DNA of 41,940 bases from a virus, in the IMG/VR virus record IMGVR_UViG_3300007538_007902, positions 1-41,940 of that record. The stretch is one strand, 5' to 3'. Position 1 is the stretch's first letter. Each line of letters begins with the position of its first letter. This document shows, in pieces, positions 8,576 through 16,931 of the stretch. Position numbers and translations under genes: made by a program. The notes beneath the pieces are model-generated. The model did not search any database. It was not told the DNA's origin and saw only the letters and a program-made list of their open reading frames with translations.

Positions 8576-9302
8576 ACTTTGTGAAGACAAATTTATTTAT
8601 TGTAAAGTAGATAGAATTTCACCTGAAGCCCCAGTTCCGGTTTTAAATCCTTTGGAGACTGTAAGTAACTTAGGCATGGCAGGAAATGTTTACAAAAATA
8701 TCGAAGCCCTGTTACCCGAGTCATTTATCGATTTTTATCATCAGGACACTACAATAACAAAAACAAGGTTTGTAGAAAAAAAATCAAATCACATGTTTTT
8801 AAGATTTGATGAAGGAGAATCAATCGTAGATAAATTTAATTTTTCAATTATAAAAGATAAAATAAGTTCATACGATTTTGTAATTGTAAGTGATTATAAT
8901 AAAGGATTTTTGTCAGTTGAAGACTTACAAAAAATATCCCTTAATTCTAATATGTCTTTTTTAGACACGAAGAAAAAACTGAATTATGAATCAGTATCTG
9001 GTTTTACTTTTATAAAAATGAACAAGATAGAATCAGAACAAAACTCATCATTTATTAATAAATCAAATGTAATCGTTACTTTGGGTAAAGATGGTGTTCT
9101 TTATCAAGACAAACATTTTGAATCTCCGAACCCTCAAGAAACCATAGACGTAAGTGGTGCTGGCGATACGTTTATTTCTTCTTTTGCTTCTCACTTTTAT
9201 CTATACAAAAATATTGAAAAGGCAATTAACTTTGCAAATGAAACGTCGGCAGAAGTTGTATCAAAAAGGGGGGTTGCATTACCAAGTAAAAAATTAATTT
9301 AA
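8553..9302 (+). CDS. HldE N-domain-like PfkB-family sugar kinase
   Basis: 249 residues from the ATG at 8553, chosen because the homologous sequence (MKILIIGELCEDKF) begins there; an in-frame ATG exists at 8511. RISPEAPVPVL (residues 21-31) and NLGMAGNVY (39-47) are characteristic of the D-glycero-beta-D-manno-heptose-7-phosphate kinase domain of HldE. The PfkB signature DVSGAGDTF gives the catalytic base D205. It is shorter than the roughly 315-residue bacterial domain. It overlaps the adenylyltransferase gene by 23 bases in another frame. It needs heptose-7-phosphate (GmhA product), which the host must supply. Confidence 0.78.
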   Translation: MKILIIGELCEDKFIYCKVDRISPEAPVPVLNPLETVSNLGMAGNVYKNIEALLPESFIDFYHQDTTITKTRFVEKKSNHMFLRFDEGESIVDKFNFSIIKDKISSYDFVIVSDYNKGFLSVEDLQKISLNSNMSFLDTKKKLNYESVSGFTFIKMNKIESEQNSSFINKSNVIVTLGKDGVLYQDKHFESPNPQETIDVSGAGDTFISSFASHFYLYKNIEKAINFANETSAEVVSKRGVALPSKKLI

Positions 9303-9304
9303 TA

Positions 9305-9916
9305 ATGAAAATAGCAATAGATTTAAATGGAGTGATAAGAGATACTTTGGGTAAAGCTGAACAAGTCTACAAAAAATTTTTTATAGATGATTATGTAAGT
9401 GAAGAAGGTGAGGAGGAATTCGAATACTCCCTGAACTTACCGATTACATCAACCACATTGTCGAATCATTTTTCTTTCCCAAATCAAGAATCATTCTATG
9501 ACTTTTTTTATGTGGATTTTCCTATGGAAATTTTTGGACACGCACCTTCATTGAGTGCTAACACATTTAATATTTTAGACGACGTTTACAAAAAATTAAG
9601 GGAAGAACATGAAGTGTATATCATTTCTGAGGAAATGGAAAAAAGTAAACCCGCTACTTTATTTTTCTTAGCAAAATATGGTTGTGCAATAGAAAACATA
9701 AAATTCTACTCTAAAATCACACAAGAAAGTTTATGGGATATGTTCGATATGATTCTTACTGCAAATCCTGAACTAATTAAAAATGCAAAAAACAATACAC
9801 AAATTATAAAATTTAACAAACTTTATAATAGTGACATTTCCCATGAAGTATCTATTGATACTTTGGAGGAATTTTTACCAACAATACAAAAACAATTAGA
9901 AGATGCAAATGTTTAA
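9305..9916 (+). CDS. Degenerate HAD-like protein
   Basis: 203 residues beginning KIAIDLNGVIRDT, which has the shape of HAD motif I. The nucleophile Asp (D6) is kept but the second Asp, the acid/base, is Asn (N8). EVYIISEEMEKSKPATLFFL near residue 102 resembles motif II/III, and DMILTANPELI near residue 150 resembles motif IV with changed acidic residues. It follows the heptose kinase by 2 bases. A heptose-bisphosphate phosphatase (GmhB role) would fit the pathway, but the altered motif argues for a changed or lost phosphatase activity. Confidence 0.55.
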   Translation: MKIAIDLNGVIRDTLGKAEQVYKKFFIDDYVSEEGEEEFEYSLNLPITSTTLSNHFSFPNQESFYDFFYVDFPMEIFGHAPSLSANTFNILDDVYKKLREEHEVYIISEEMEKSKPATLFFLAKYGCAIENIKFYSKITQESLWDMFDMILTANPELIKNAKNNTQIIKFNKLYNSDISHEVSIDTLEEFLPTIQKQLEDANV

Positions 9917-10172
9917 AATTTTTGGCGAAACCTATTACTTGGATTTGCATGAAATGGAAAAAAAATCAGAATCACATACCCAATCAAGCGAAGAGTCTGA
10001 AAAAACAATAAGCCCTATGAAATTCGAAGTTTTGAAAACCATGGTAGATGTTATCATGTCAGAACAAGAACCAATGGATGAAATGCTATCTAGCAAGTCA
10101 AGGGAGGTAAGTATTCCCTTTAGGATTGCATTTAATACATTATTAGTTAATAATATTATTCAAAGTATTTAA
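9903..10172 (+). CDS. Small protein of unknown function
   Basis: 89 residues, overlapping the HAD-like gene by 14 bases. A second ATG two codons in (9909) is equally likely as start. The middle is rich in Ser, Glu and Lys (about residues 20-38). The C-terminal half looks helical, with a hydrophobic end (FRIAFNTLLVNNIIQSI). No motif recognised. Its position between the HAD-like gene and a glycosyltransferase, in phase with the operon, supports it as real. Confidence 0.55.
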   Translation: MQMFKIFGETYYLDLHEMEKKSESHTQSSEESEKTISPMKFEVLKTMVDVIMSEQEPMDEMLSSKSREVSIPFRIAFNTLLVNNIIQSI

Positions 10173-10177
10173 TCAAA

Positions 10178-11245
10178 ATGAGTCAAGAACTACAGGAAAA
10201 AATTTTTAAGTCTATCGACATTCTTAAGAATAATGAAAATAAAATTTTCTTTTTAACCCAAGACACAAAGGGTAACGCCAAAGCAGGTATCAAACATATA
10301 TACGATATGGCGATGTCATTAAAAAATAGCGGATTCAATCCAATTATTTTACACGAAAAAAAGGTGTACACCGGAGTTGCTGAGTGGTTGGGTGAAGAAT
10401 ATATGACAGAATTACCACACCAAAATATTGAAGAACAAAAACTTCAAGTATCTCCTGAAGATATTCTTGTAATTCCTGAACTTTTTGCACACGCACTTGA
10501 ACAAGTTTCCAACTTACCTTGTGCAAAAATTGTTTTGTGTCAGGCATATGATTTCGCATTAGAAACTTTAGCACCTGGATCTACTTGGATACAGTTCGGT
10601 ACGTACAAAGCTATCACTACATCGGAAAGACAAAAAAATTATTTATCGACAATTTTTAAAAGTGTTTCAATCGATGTTATTGAACCTGTTATCTACAAAG
10701 GATTCACAAAGAAACAAAAGCCACCTTTGCCCGTTGTAACAATACATACAAGAGATCAGAGAGACACTGCAAAAATAATTAAAACCTTCTATCTCAAGTA
10801 TCCACAATATCGATGGATTACATTCAGAGATATGAGAGGTTTAAATCTCGAAGAATTTGCCCAAAACTTGAAAGAAAGTTTTGTCTCAGTTTGGGTTGAT
10901 GACACTTCTTCGTTCGGTACATTCCCATTAGAATCTATGTTATCAGGAACTCCTGTTATCGGGAAAGTTCCTCATCTTCGTCCTGAGTGGATGAATGAAA
11001 CAAATGGAGTGTGGACTACAGAATACTTAGATATTGTAGATACACTCGCTGAATTCACACAGAATTGGTTGGAGGATAATATTGCTGAGGAACTTTATAC
11101 CTCAGGTTATGAAACCGCAACTAAGTTTATTGACTATGAAAGTTTCAACAAAAACGTTTTCACAAAATTCAATGAATATAACCAACTTAGATTACAAAAT
11201 TTCGAATCACAAGTAGAAAAAATTAAAAACGAATCAGAACAATGA
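10178..11245 (+). CDS. GT4-like GT-B glycosyltransferase
   Basis: 355 residues. The segment FGTFPLESMLSGTPVIGK near residues 246-263 is the GT4/GT-B donor-binding motif (E-x7-E region, here with E252). ITTSERQKNYL near residue 147 resembles the inter-domain region. No membrane segment. It is coupled to the next gene by a 4-base overlap. It would transfer a sugar from a nucleotide donor; donor and acceptor unknown. Confidence 0.75.
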   Translation: MSQELQEKIFKSIDILKNNENKIFFLTQDTKGNAKAGIKHIYDMAMSLKNSGFNPIILHEKKVYTGVAEWLGEEYMTELPHQNIEEQKLQVSPEDILVIPELFAHALEQVSNLPCAKIVLCQAYDFALETLAPGSTWIQFGTYKAITTSERQKNYLSTIFKSVSIDVIEPVIYKGFTKKQKPPLPVVTIHTRDQRDTAKIIKTFYLKYPQYRWITFRDMRGLNLEEFAQNLKESFVSVWVDDTSSFGTFPLESMLSGTPVIGKVPHLRPEWMNETNGVWTTEYLDIVDTLAEFTQNWLEDNIAEELYTSGYETATKFIDYESFNKNVFTKFNEYNQLRLQNFESQVEKIKNESEQ

Positions 11246-12045
11246 AAAAAGTAGACGTATCGGTAATTTTACCAATTAGTAGTTCCAAGTCTAAGGATTT
11301 TGAACAATATTTTAGTAAGGCAATATTGTCTTTGAAAAACCAATCTGTTGACATAAATGAATTAGTGATTGTACACTCTAATGAAGAATCGTTGAGGAAT
11401 TATTTGGATAATTTTGATTTCAGTGGAATGACAGTAAATGTTGTAAAAAACGAAGGTGACTTTTCATACTCTAACCAAATTAAACTTGGTGTTGAAAACT
11501 CGAAGTCTGAGTGGGTTTCATTTTACGAATTTGACGATGAATATTCTTCTATTTGGTTCAAGAATGTTTATGAATATATGGAATCATATCCCGAAGTTGA
11601 TGGATTTTTACCTCTTGTTGTTGATGTTGATGATAAAGGTTCATTTGCTGGATTTACGAACGAGGCAACATTTGCTGCAAGTATGACACAAGAAATTGGT
11701 TATTTAACTAACGAAATGCTTTTAGCATATCAAAATTTCCAATCAAGTGGAATGATTGTACGTAAAAGTGTAATCGAGGAATTTGGTTCATTTAAACCAT
11801 CATTCAAACTAACCTTCGTATATGAGTTTTTACTTCGTTTGACATATAATTCAGTGAAAATTATGACAATCCCAAAAATTGGTTACAAACATACCAATAT
11901 GAGAGAAGGTTCTATTTTTTGGAATTACAAAAATAACACAGCAAAGATGTCTGACGATGAAGTCAAATTTTGGATTGAATCGGCAAAAAAAGAATATTTT
12001 TTCATTGACGACAGGGGAATAAAGTATCAACCTGAAAATGATTAA
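11242..12045 (+). CDS. Family 2-like glycosyltransferase
   Basis: 267 residues. The start VDVSVILPISSSKSKDFEQY and the strand WVSFYEFDDEYS (residues 91-102) follow the family 2 plan, with EFDDE in place of the usual DxD. GMIVRKSVIEEFGSF near residue 171 matches the acceptor-side segment of these enzymes. It is the last transferase of the operon: its TAA shares one base with the ATG of the sigma-factor gene, so sugar and late-transcription genes may be on one message. Confidence 0.78.
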   Translation: MKKVDVSVILPISSSKSKDFEQYFSKAILSLKNQSVDINELVIVHSNEESLRNYLDNFDFSGMTVNVVKNEGDFSYSNQIKLGVENSKSEWVSFYEFDDEYSSIWFKNVYEYMESYPEVDGFLPLVVDVDDKGSFAGFTNEATFAASMTQEIGYLTNEMLLAYQNFQSSGMIVRKSVIEEFGSFKPSFKLTFVYEFLLRLTYNSVKIMTIPKIGYKHTNMREGSIFWNYKNNTAKMSDDEVKFWIESAKKEYFFIDDRGIKYQPEND

Positions 12046-12809
12046 TGACTTTAGATGTAATAAGTGGTTCTTCATTGAATCTTATGGAGACTTCCGAGAT
12101 TAAAAAAAGAGGAAGGAAACCCACAAACAACAACTATTTTGATGTAAGAGAAGAAGAGGCGGTTAGGTTATTCCTTTCTGCCCAAACTTCTTACGAAAAA
12201 AATCAAATCTACAATGAGTTCCTTAAAGCACCTTTGGACAAAATGATTGAATCAATCATCCGAAGATATAAATTATACAGAAAGGATATGGATTTTATCG
12301 AAATTCATAATGACACTCATTCGTTTCTGATCACTAAAGTAGACAAATTTAAACCCGACAAAAACAAAAAAGCCTATTCCTATTTTGGTACTATTTGTAA
12401 AAACTACTTGATGGGCCAAATTATCAAGGATCAAAAAGAGACAAATAGAAAAATTTCGTATGAGGACATCTCTTCGTCATTAGAAAACCGTCCCGATATG
12501 ATTTATTATTTGGAATTTGAAAAAGTAGAACCTGAACAAATCATTAATCAATTTGTCGTAGATTTAAAAGAGTTTATAAACGAGAATGACTTAAACATTA
12601 ACGAACGAAAATTAGGACAGGCACTAATAGACTTATTTGAAAATTACAATGAAATTTTCATAGGAAATGATAATAATAAATTCAACAAAAATATTATTCT
12701 ACTTTCTTTGAGAGAAATGACAAACATGTCCACAAAAGAAATACGTAGTGCATTGAAAAAGTATAAGACGTTGTACTTTGAGTTGATGAGGAAGTTCAAT
12801 GAACAATAA
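12045..12809 (+). CDS. T4 gp55-like late-transcription sigma factor
   Basis: 254 residues. After a basic KKRGRKP stretch, residues of roughly 70-130 resemble sigma-70 region 2: FLITKVDKFKPDKNKKAYSY followed by FGTICKNYLMGQIIKDQKE, the core-binding and -10-recognition helices. This is the pattern of T4 gp55 and marine T4-like relatives, which direct RNA polymerase to late promoters. The C-terminus (LREMTNMSTKEIRSALKKYK) looks like a helix-turn-helix. An in-frame ATG at codon 14 could be the real start. It precedes the baseplate genes. The recurring TATTTAT element in this window is a candidate target. Confidence 0.65.
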   Translation: MTLDVISGSSLNLMETSEIKKRGRKPTNNNYFDVREEEAVRLFLSAQTSYEKNQIYNEFLKAPLDKMIESIIRRYKLYRKDMDFIEIHNDTHSFLITKVDKFKPDKNKKAYSYFGTICKNYLMGQIIKDQKETNRKISYEDISSSLENRPDMIYYLEFEKVEPEQIINQFVVDLKEFINENDLNINERKLGQALIDLFENYNEIFIGNDNNKFNKNIILLSLREMTNMSTKEIRSALKKYKTLYFELMRKFNEQ

Positions 12810-12823
12810 AATTCTAATTCCAG

Positions 12824-12835
12824 TATTTATAGAAT
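12824..12835 (+). promoter_or_regulatory. TATTTAT element before 12836 gene
   Basis: TATTTATAGAAT lies directly before the ATG at 12836, with its first T 12 bases upstream. This is the shorter of two spacings seen for the motif in this window. If it is a -10 element, the transcript would be nearly leaderless. Confidence 0.35.
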
Positions 12836-13210
12836 ATGCCACGTCCCAAGAAAAAAGAAATTGTTTTAAGTAAAGATTCAGTTTTGAGTCTTATGCAGGA
12901 AATCTATAATGAGCTTGTAGAACAACGTGCAACTGCAATAAGGATTCAAAACAAATTAATTGGAATGATGAACAATTCCAAAGACATGCCGGCAATCTCA
13001 GGTATCCTCAAAGAACAACAGAAAATTATAAACGAAACAATCGAAAAAAAATTAACATTATCTAAACTGCAATCTTCTATTTGGGAAAAATCTCAAAACA
13101 ACAATGAAGAAGATTTTTCTTTATCTGACATGGATGAAGATATGTTACAAACGTTAATTAACAAAGATTTGGAAAATGAGGATAACGGGGGATATAAACT
13201 GAACAAATAA
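12836..13210 (+). CDS. Small helical phage protein, possible small terminase
   Basis: 124 residues, begins MPRPKKKEIV and is largely helical, with a probable coiled coil (about residues 55-85: ILKEQQKIINETIEKKLTLS). An acidic tail follows (LSDMDEDMLQTLINKDLENE). Size and coiled coil would suit a T4 gp16-like small terminase subunit, and no other candidate is visible in the window. That is a guess from shape; no diagnostic motif is present. Confidence 0.6.
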   Translation: MPRPKKKEIVLSKDSVLSLMQEIYNELVEQRATAIRIQNKLIGMMNNSKDMPAISGILKEQQKIINETIEKKLTLSKLQSSIWEKSQNNNEEDFSLSDMDEDMLQTLINKDLENEDNGGYKLNK

Positions 13211-13218
13211 GTTTACCC

Positions 13219-15159
13219 ATGCCTGTAGATAGAAAATCCAAATTAAAACAAATAAAGTCGAAAGTATCCGCTTACAAAAAGTTAAAAAAAACTAAAGAAG
13301 AGGAGATAGAATCGAGAGTTGCTGCCGCCAACAAAAACTTAGAACAACTAAACTCAAAAGTTCAGAAAAAACTTTCGGATTTTAATGACGCCGCTAAGAA
13401 ATTTTCTCAAAACCAAAAAAGTCAAGCTCCCAACAGCTTGGATGAACTTTTAGAATTATTCAAACTAACTGAAGGTTCTGGTACTTCTACAATGTCTTTT
13501 TTGACAAAAAGATTCATAAGAGCGGCTAACAGAACAATAGACAAACTCAAAATAATTTTAGCAGAAGAAACAATTAGTGCTTTAGGTTGTAGTCAGGAAC
13601 AATCGTATCCAACATCAACACCTTCAACACCAGCAGTCTATTATATACGAATACCTTCTGTCGATTTATTTTCTATACTCAAAGAAGATCCTGACACTAC
13701 TGTTGGTAAATTATTATATGAAAAAAATGATTTTTCATTAGGCATATACCCTTACTCCATGAATCGACAATTGTATCACAGAATTCAAGATACTTCCCAA
13801 TCGTTTTTAACCGAATACTCTAACTATTATGTTGGTAGTTCAGGACAGCCTTTATTTGATATAGAATATTCAGCAACTGATGATGTAGGTAATGTTGGAG
13901 ACTTTTTCAAGATTACTTTGAGAAATAGGTTTGGTAATTCAAATAGGATTGGTGATTTTGTTGTCGATTACTATTCAAGTATCAACCTTTTTGATGCTCA
14001 CGAACTTTATGGTAAGATTATGGAGTATTTGACAGGAGCAATTTCTATGAAAATAAAAACGGGTGCGGATACTGAAAGAGACCAAACAACTTTTGAAAGA
14101 ATTTTACAAAGAATTTTAGGATTATGTTTTGACACAACGAATGAAATTGATGTGAGTGGAATTTCCAAATTGTCTGTTGACTTAATTGACGAATCATTTT
14201 TCGAAATGGATGAAATCGATTTGAGGATTATTGACGAAAGAATTAATAATATTCAACAAGGCGTTACAGAATTTGAGGATTGTGACAATGTAAAACTCCC
14301 TGTTCAGGTAGACGATATGTTGAACTTGGTGACGAGAGTACTTAATTCCAATACTTTAAGTGAACAGGACACACAAGCAGAGAGAATGTTAACGGAAATG
14401 GTAAACGAATGGAAACTATTATTACCCAACGTTAATATCGAATTGAAAATCCAAGAAGACTTTCTAAAAATCCTACCAAAAGCTGTTATGACAACAATGT
14501 TGTCACCAAAAAACGTACTACCTTTAATTTTACTTTCTAAAGTTTTAGGTAACAATTTAGCAGACTTCGTTGATTCATTGGAAGATTTTGTGAAGAAATA
14601 CAAAAACTACATGATTCAAGTACAAAGTAGGGTGTATGCAATATTTTTGGAAGAATTATATCTTATAATAAAAAAAGATTTTTTGTTATTAGTCCGAAGT
14701 ATCATCCGTGATATTGGAACCGAAGCAACCCAAAAAAGGAATAGAATGATTCTTACAATTGTAGAATCTTTATTGATTGTAGTACAGGGAGTAATTGATT
14801 ACCGACGATGTAATAGTTTATTAGATGAATTGTTAGCATTATTAAATATTGCAACAAGAAATAATAATCTACCTTTAGGATTACTACTGAGTACAGATGC
14901 ACTTCCGGGGATGTCTGCAACAAGAATATTTGCAAATACAATTGAAGAATATGAAAAATCGGGGATTCCAACGGGGGATTATCCAGGGGGTGCTCCAAAT
15001 ACAGGATTGTTGGCTGACTTTGCAAAAAACAAAGCCCATATGAAAGAACAAGAAGCAAATTCTAAACTTGAGACCGGTATACCTTCTATGGTTGTTGTAC
15101 CATCCCCCGATGGTACTTTACGCACCGTACCCTCACGAGGAACAGGAAAACTTATTTAA
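13219..15159 (+). CDS. Large probable baseplate/virion structural protein
   Basis: 646 residues, family not recognised. The N-terminal 70 residues are basic coiled coil (KQIKSKVSAYKKLKKTKEEE). The central part alternates beta-rich and acidic stretches. Residues of about 450-560 are strongly hydrophobic and helical (VMTTMLSPKNVLPLILLSKV; YAIFLEELYLIIKKDFLLLV). The C-terminus is Gly/Pro-rich and disordered (GIPTGDYPGGAPNTG). Because it sits just before a 70-residue gene and a gp5-like spike protein, it is most likely a baseplate hub or wedge component. Confidence 0.6.
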   Translation: MPVDRKSKLKQIKSKVSAYKKLKKTKEEEIESRVAAANKNLEQLNSKVQKKLSDFNDAAKKFSQNQKSQAPNSLDELLELFKLTEGSGTSTMSFLTKRFIRAANRTIDKLKIILAEETISALGCSQEQSYPTSTPSTPAVYYIRIPSVDLFSILKEDPDTTVGKLLYEKNDFSLGIYPYSMNRQLYHRIQDTSQSFLTEYSNYYVGSSGQPLFDIEYSATDDVGNVGDFFKITLRNRFGNSNRIGDFVVDYYSSINLFDAHELYGKIMEYLTGAISMKIKTGADTERDQTTFERILQRILGLCFDTTNEIDVSGISKLSVDLIDESFFEMDEIDLRIIDERINNIQQGVTEFEDCDNVKLPVQVDDMLNLVTRVLNSNTLSEQDTQAERMLTEMVNEWKLLLPNVNIELKIQEDFLKILPKAVMTTMLSPKNVLPLILLSKVLGNNLADFVDSLEDFVKKYKNYMIQVQSRVYAIFLEELYLIIKKDFLLLVRSIIRDIGTEATQKRNRMILTIVESLLIVVQGVIDYRRCNSLLDELLALLNIATRNNNLPLGLLLSTDALPGMSATRIFANTIEEYEKSGIPTGDYPGGAPNTGLLADFAKNKAHMKEQEANSKLETGIPSMVVVPSPDGTLRTVPSRGTGKLI

Positions 15160-15161
15160 TT

Positions 15162-15374
15162 ATGGAAGACATTAATTTAGAAAAAATCAAAAAAATCGCA
15201 TCCGATTTTAAAAATCATTCCAATCAAGATTTGATTTATTGTTTGGATACTCTCCAACAGGATTTCGAAAAAACAAAAGAAATGTTAATAAAACTTTCTT
15301 GTCATTTAGATGCCACTGAATCTTTATATAATAATATTCTGAAAGAATTCCAAAAAAGAACCAAACAAAAATAA
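15162..15374 (+). CDS. Small coiled-coil protein
   Basis: 70 residues, two bases after the upstream stop, with its own stop overlapping the next ATG by one base. Entirely helical, with heptad-like leucines (IYCLDTLQQDFEKTKEMLIK), consistent with a small assembly or bridging protein. Its tight packing between two virion genes supports reality; function unknown. Confidence 0.6.
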   Translation: MEDINLEKIKKIASDFKNHSNQDLIYCLDTLQQDFEKTKEMLIKLSCHLDATESLYNNILKEFQKRTKQK

Positions 15375-16930
15375 TGGACGAAGTTAGTAAATTACCCAAA
15401 AACTTTAGACAGATAATTTATCCTGGTAAAGTTATTGACAACCAAGATCCTTGGATGTTGGGTAGGGTACGCGTTCAACCCGAGTCAGAATATTATAAAA
15501 ATATTATACAGTCGTTCCCTGACTTTGACGAAAAAAAAGACAAATGGACAAAAAAAGATCCATTTATTGTTTTACCTCTTTTACCTTACTTTGTTTTCCA
15601 AGTCCCTAAAGTTGATGAATACGTACATATTATTTATCAAGATTCTGCATATCAGTTAACGAAAAACAGATTTTATCTTCAAGGACCATTTTCGACACCG
15701 AACAATTCATCGGTAGAGGAATTTGAAAACTCTAAGACTTGGTTAGACGATGGTGCTCAAAATCTACCACCAAAACCACTGAAAAACTCTCAATATCAAA
15801 TTAATTTTGGAAACACTCAAGCACCTGAAAAAATACCATATTCTAATGAATCAAGTACAGGTGTTTATCCTGAACCTGGAGATAATGCGATTTTGGGAAG
15901 ATTTAACACCGACTTGGTATTAAAAGAAAACGAACTTTTGTTAAGAGCAGGTAAAATTGTCGGGACTTCCTTAAGCAGAAATACATCACCTATTGCTAAC
16001 CAAAACAGAGCCTTCATTCAATTATCAAATTTTGGGGAAACAACCGTTGTTGGGGAAGATAAAAAGAGATTGAAATTTGAACAAAAAAATACGTTCTGTA
16101 AAAAATTAATTGAGTATCAAATTGATAATCCCGAAAACACTCAAAACAATTTTGTTGGACGTATCTATTTGTATAATCTAAAACAAGTTGATGATGTTTC
16201 AACTGAAAGAATTATAGTAGATACTGATTTAAGTTCTTATCAGACATTACAATTGATGGTTCCTTTCAATAACTTAACAATTGACGAGGTAATAGATTTC
16301 ATAAATAACTTCTTAAAAGAAGTTAATAATGGTTTAATTGAATCCACTAATACCCCCATCACATTTCAATTCCCATTTTATTTCCGTCCCGCAGCCAACA
16401 CGTATCAATATATCAAAAATATTTCCATACAGAATGGTTTCACCGAAACTTTAAATGTTGGTAACATGATGTCGAAAATAAAATTGAATGAGACTGACAC
16501 TTCTGAGGGTTATGACTTAGTTTATCAAAAAGATACCATAGGTGTCCCAATACAAGCAGTATTGCAAACAGAAGAAAATATAACCAAGAAAAATGAAAAT
16601 CAGACTGTTGGATTTTTTGGTGCAGATACTCTCTACCTATTATCACACACCAGTAAAGATTTAACTAACAAACTTGGAAACACTGTTTATGGAATTCCCG
16701 AATCAAAACTAAACGAACTCAACTTAAATACTTCGTCATCTGTTAGAGGGGAAGAATTGATAGAATTATTGAACGATATTGTCAACTTTTTAGTTTTACA
16801 CGTACATCCATACCATGGACAACCCCCATTACCAACAGCCATTGACGGACAGTCAACAATATCAGATTTACTATCCAAAATACAGTTAGCCCAAAACACA
16901 GTTCTCAATAAGAAAATTCGAATCAGTTGA
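15374..16930 (+). CDS. gp5-like baseplate spike protein, OB-fold N-domain
   Basis: 518 residues. The start, with IIYPGKVIDNQDPWMLGRVR (about residues 14-33), matches the OB-fold of T4 gp5 and its phage relatives (VxDNxDPxxLGRVRV). GPFSTPN and YPEPGDNAILGRFNTDLVLK follow; the latter resembles the second conserved block. Near the C-terminus LHVHPYHGQPPLP provides a His-rich loop of the sort that binds metal in spike tips. I see no lysozyme motif, so peptidoglycan cleavage, if any, lies elsewhere. It would form the trimeric central spike or hub. Confidence 0.7.
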   Translation: MDEVSKLPKNFRQIIYPGKVIDNQDPWMLGRVRVQPESEYYKNIIQSFPDFDEKKDKWTKKDPFIVLPLLPYFVFQVPKVDEYVHIIYQDSAYQLTKNRFYLQGPFSTPNNSSVEEFENSKTWLDDGAQNLPPKPLKNSQYQINFGNTQAPEKIPYSNESSTGVYPEPGDNAILGRFNTDLVLKENELLLRAGKIVGTSLSRNTSPIANQNRAFIQLSNFGETTVVGEDKKRLKFEQKNTFCKKLIEYQIDNPENTQNNFVGRIYLYNLKQVDDVSTERIIVDTDLSSYQTLQLMVPFNNLTIDEVIDFINNFLKEVNNGLIESTNTPITFQFPFYFRPAANTYQYIKNISIQNGFTETLNVGNMMSKIKLNETDTSEGYDLVYQKDTIGVPIQAVLQTEENITKKNENQTVGFFGADTLYLLSHTSKDLTNKLGNTVYGIPESKLNELNLNTSSSVRGEELIELLNDIVNFLVLHVHPYHGQPPLPTAIDGQSTISDLLSKIQLAQNTVLNKKIRIS

Positions 16931-16931
16931 T

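Noticed and set aside
197-12045. Glycosyltransferases as a DNA-hypermodification system like T4 alpha/beta-glucosyltransferase
   Set aside because: No hydroxymethylase or pyrimidine-modifying gene is in the window, and the sugars made (deoxyhexose, heptose) fit surface glycans better. Kept only as a possibility to test.
15374-16930. Lysozyme activity in the gp5-like protein
   Set aside because: Only the OB-fold N-domain and spike-like parts are visible; no Glu-based lysozyme motif could be found.
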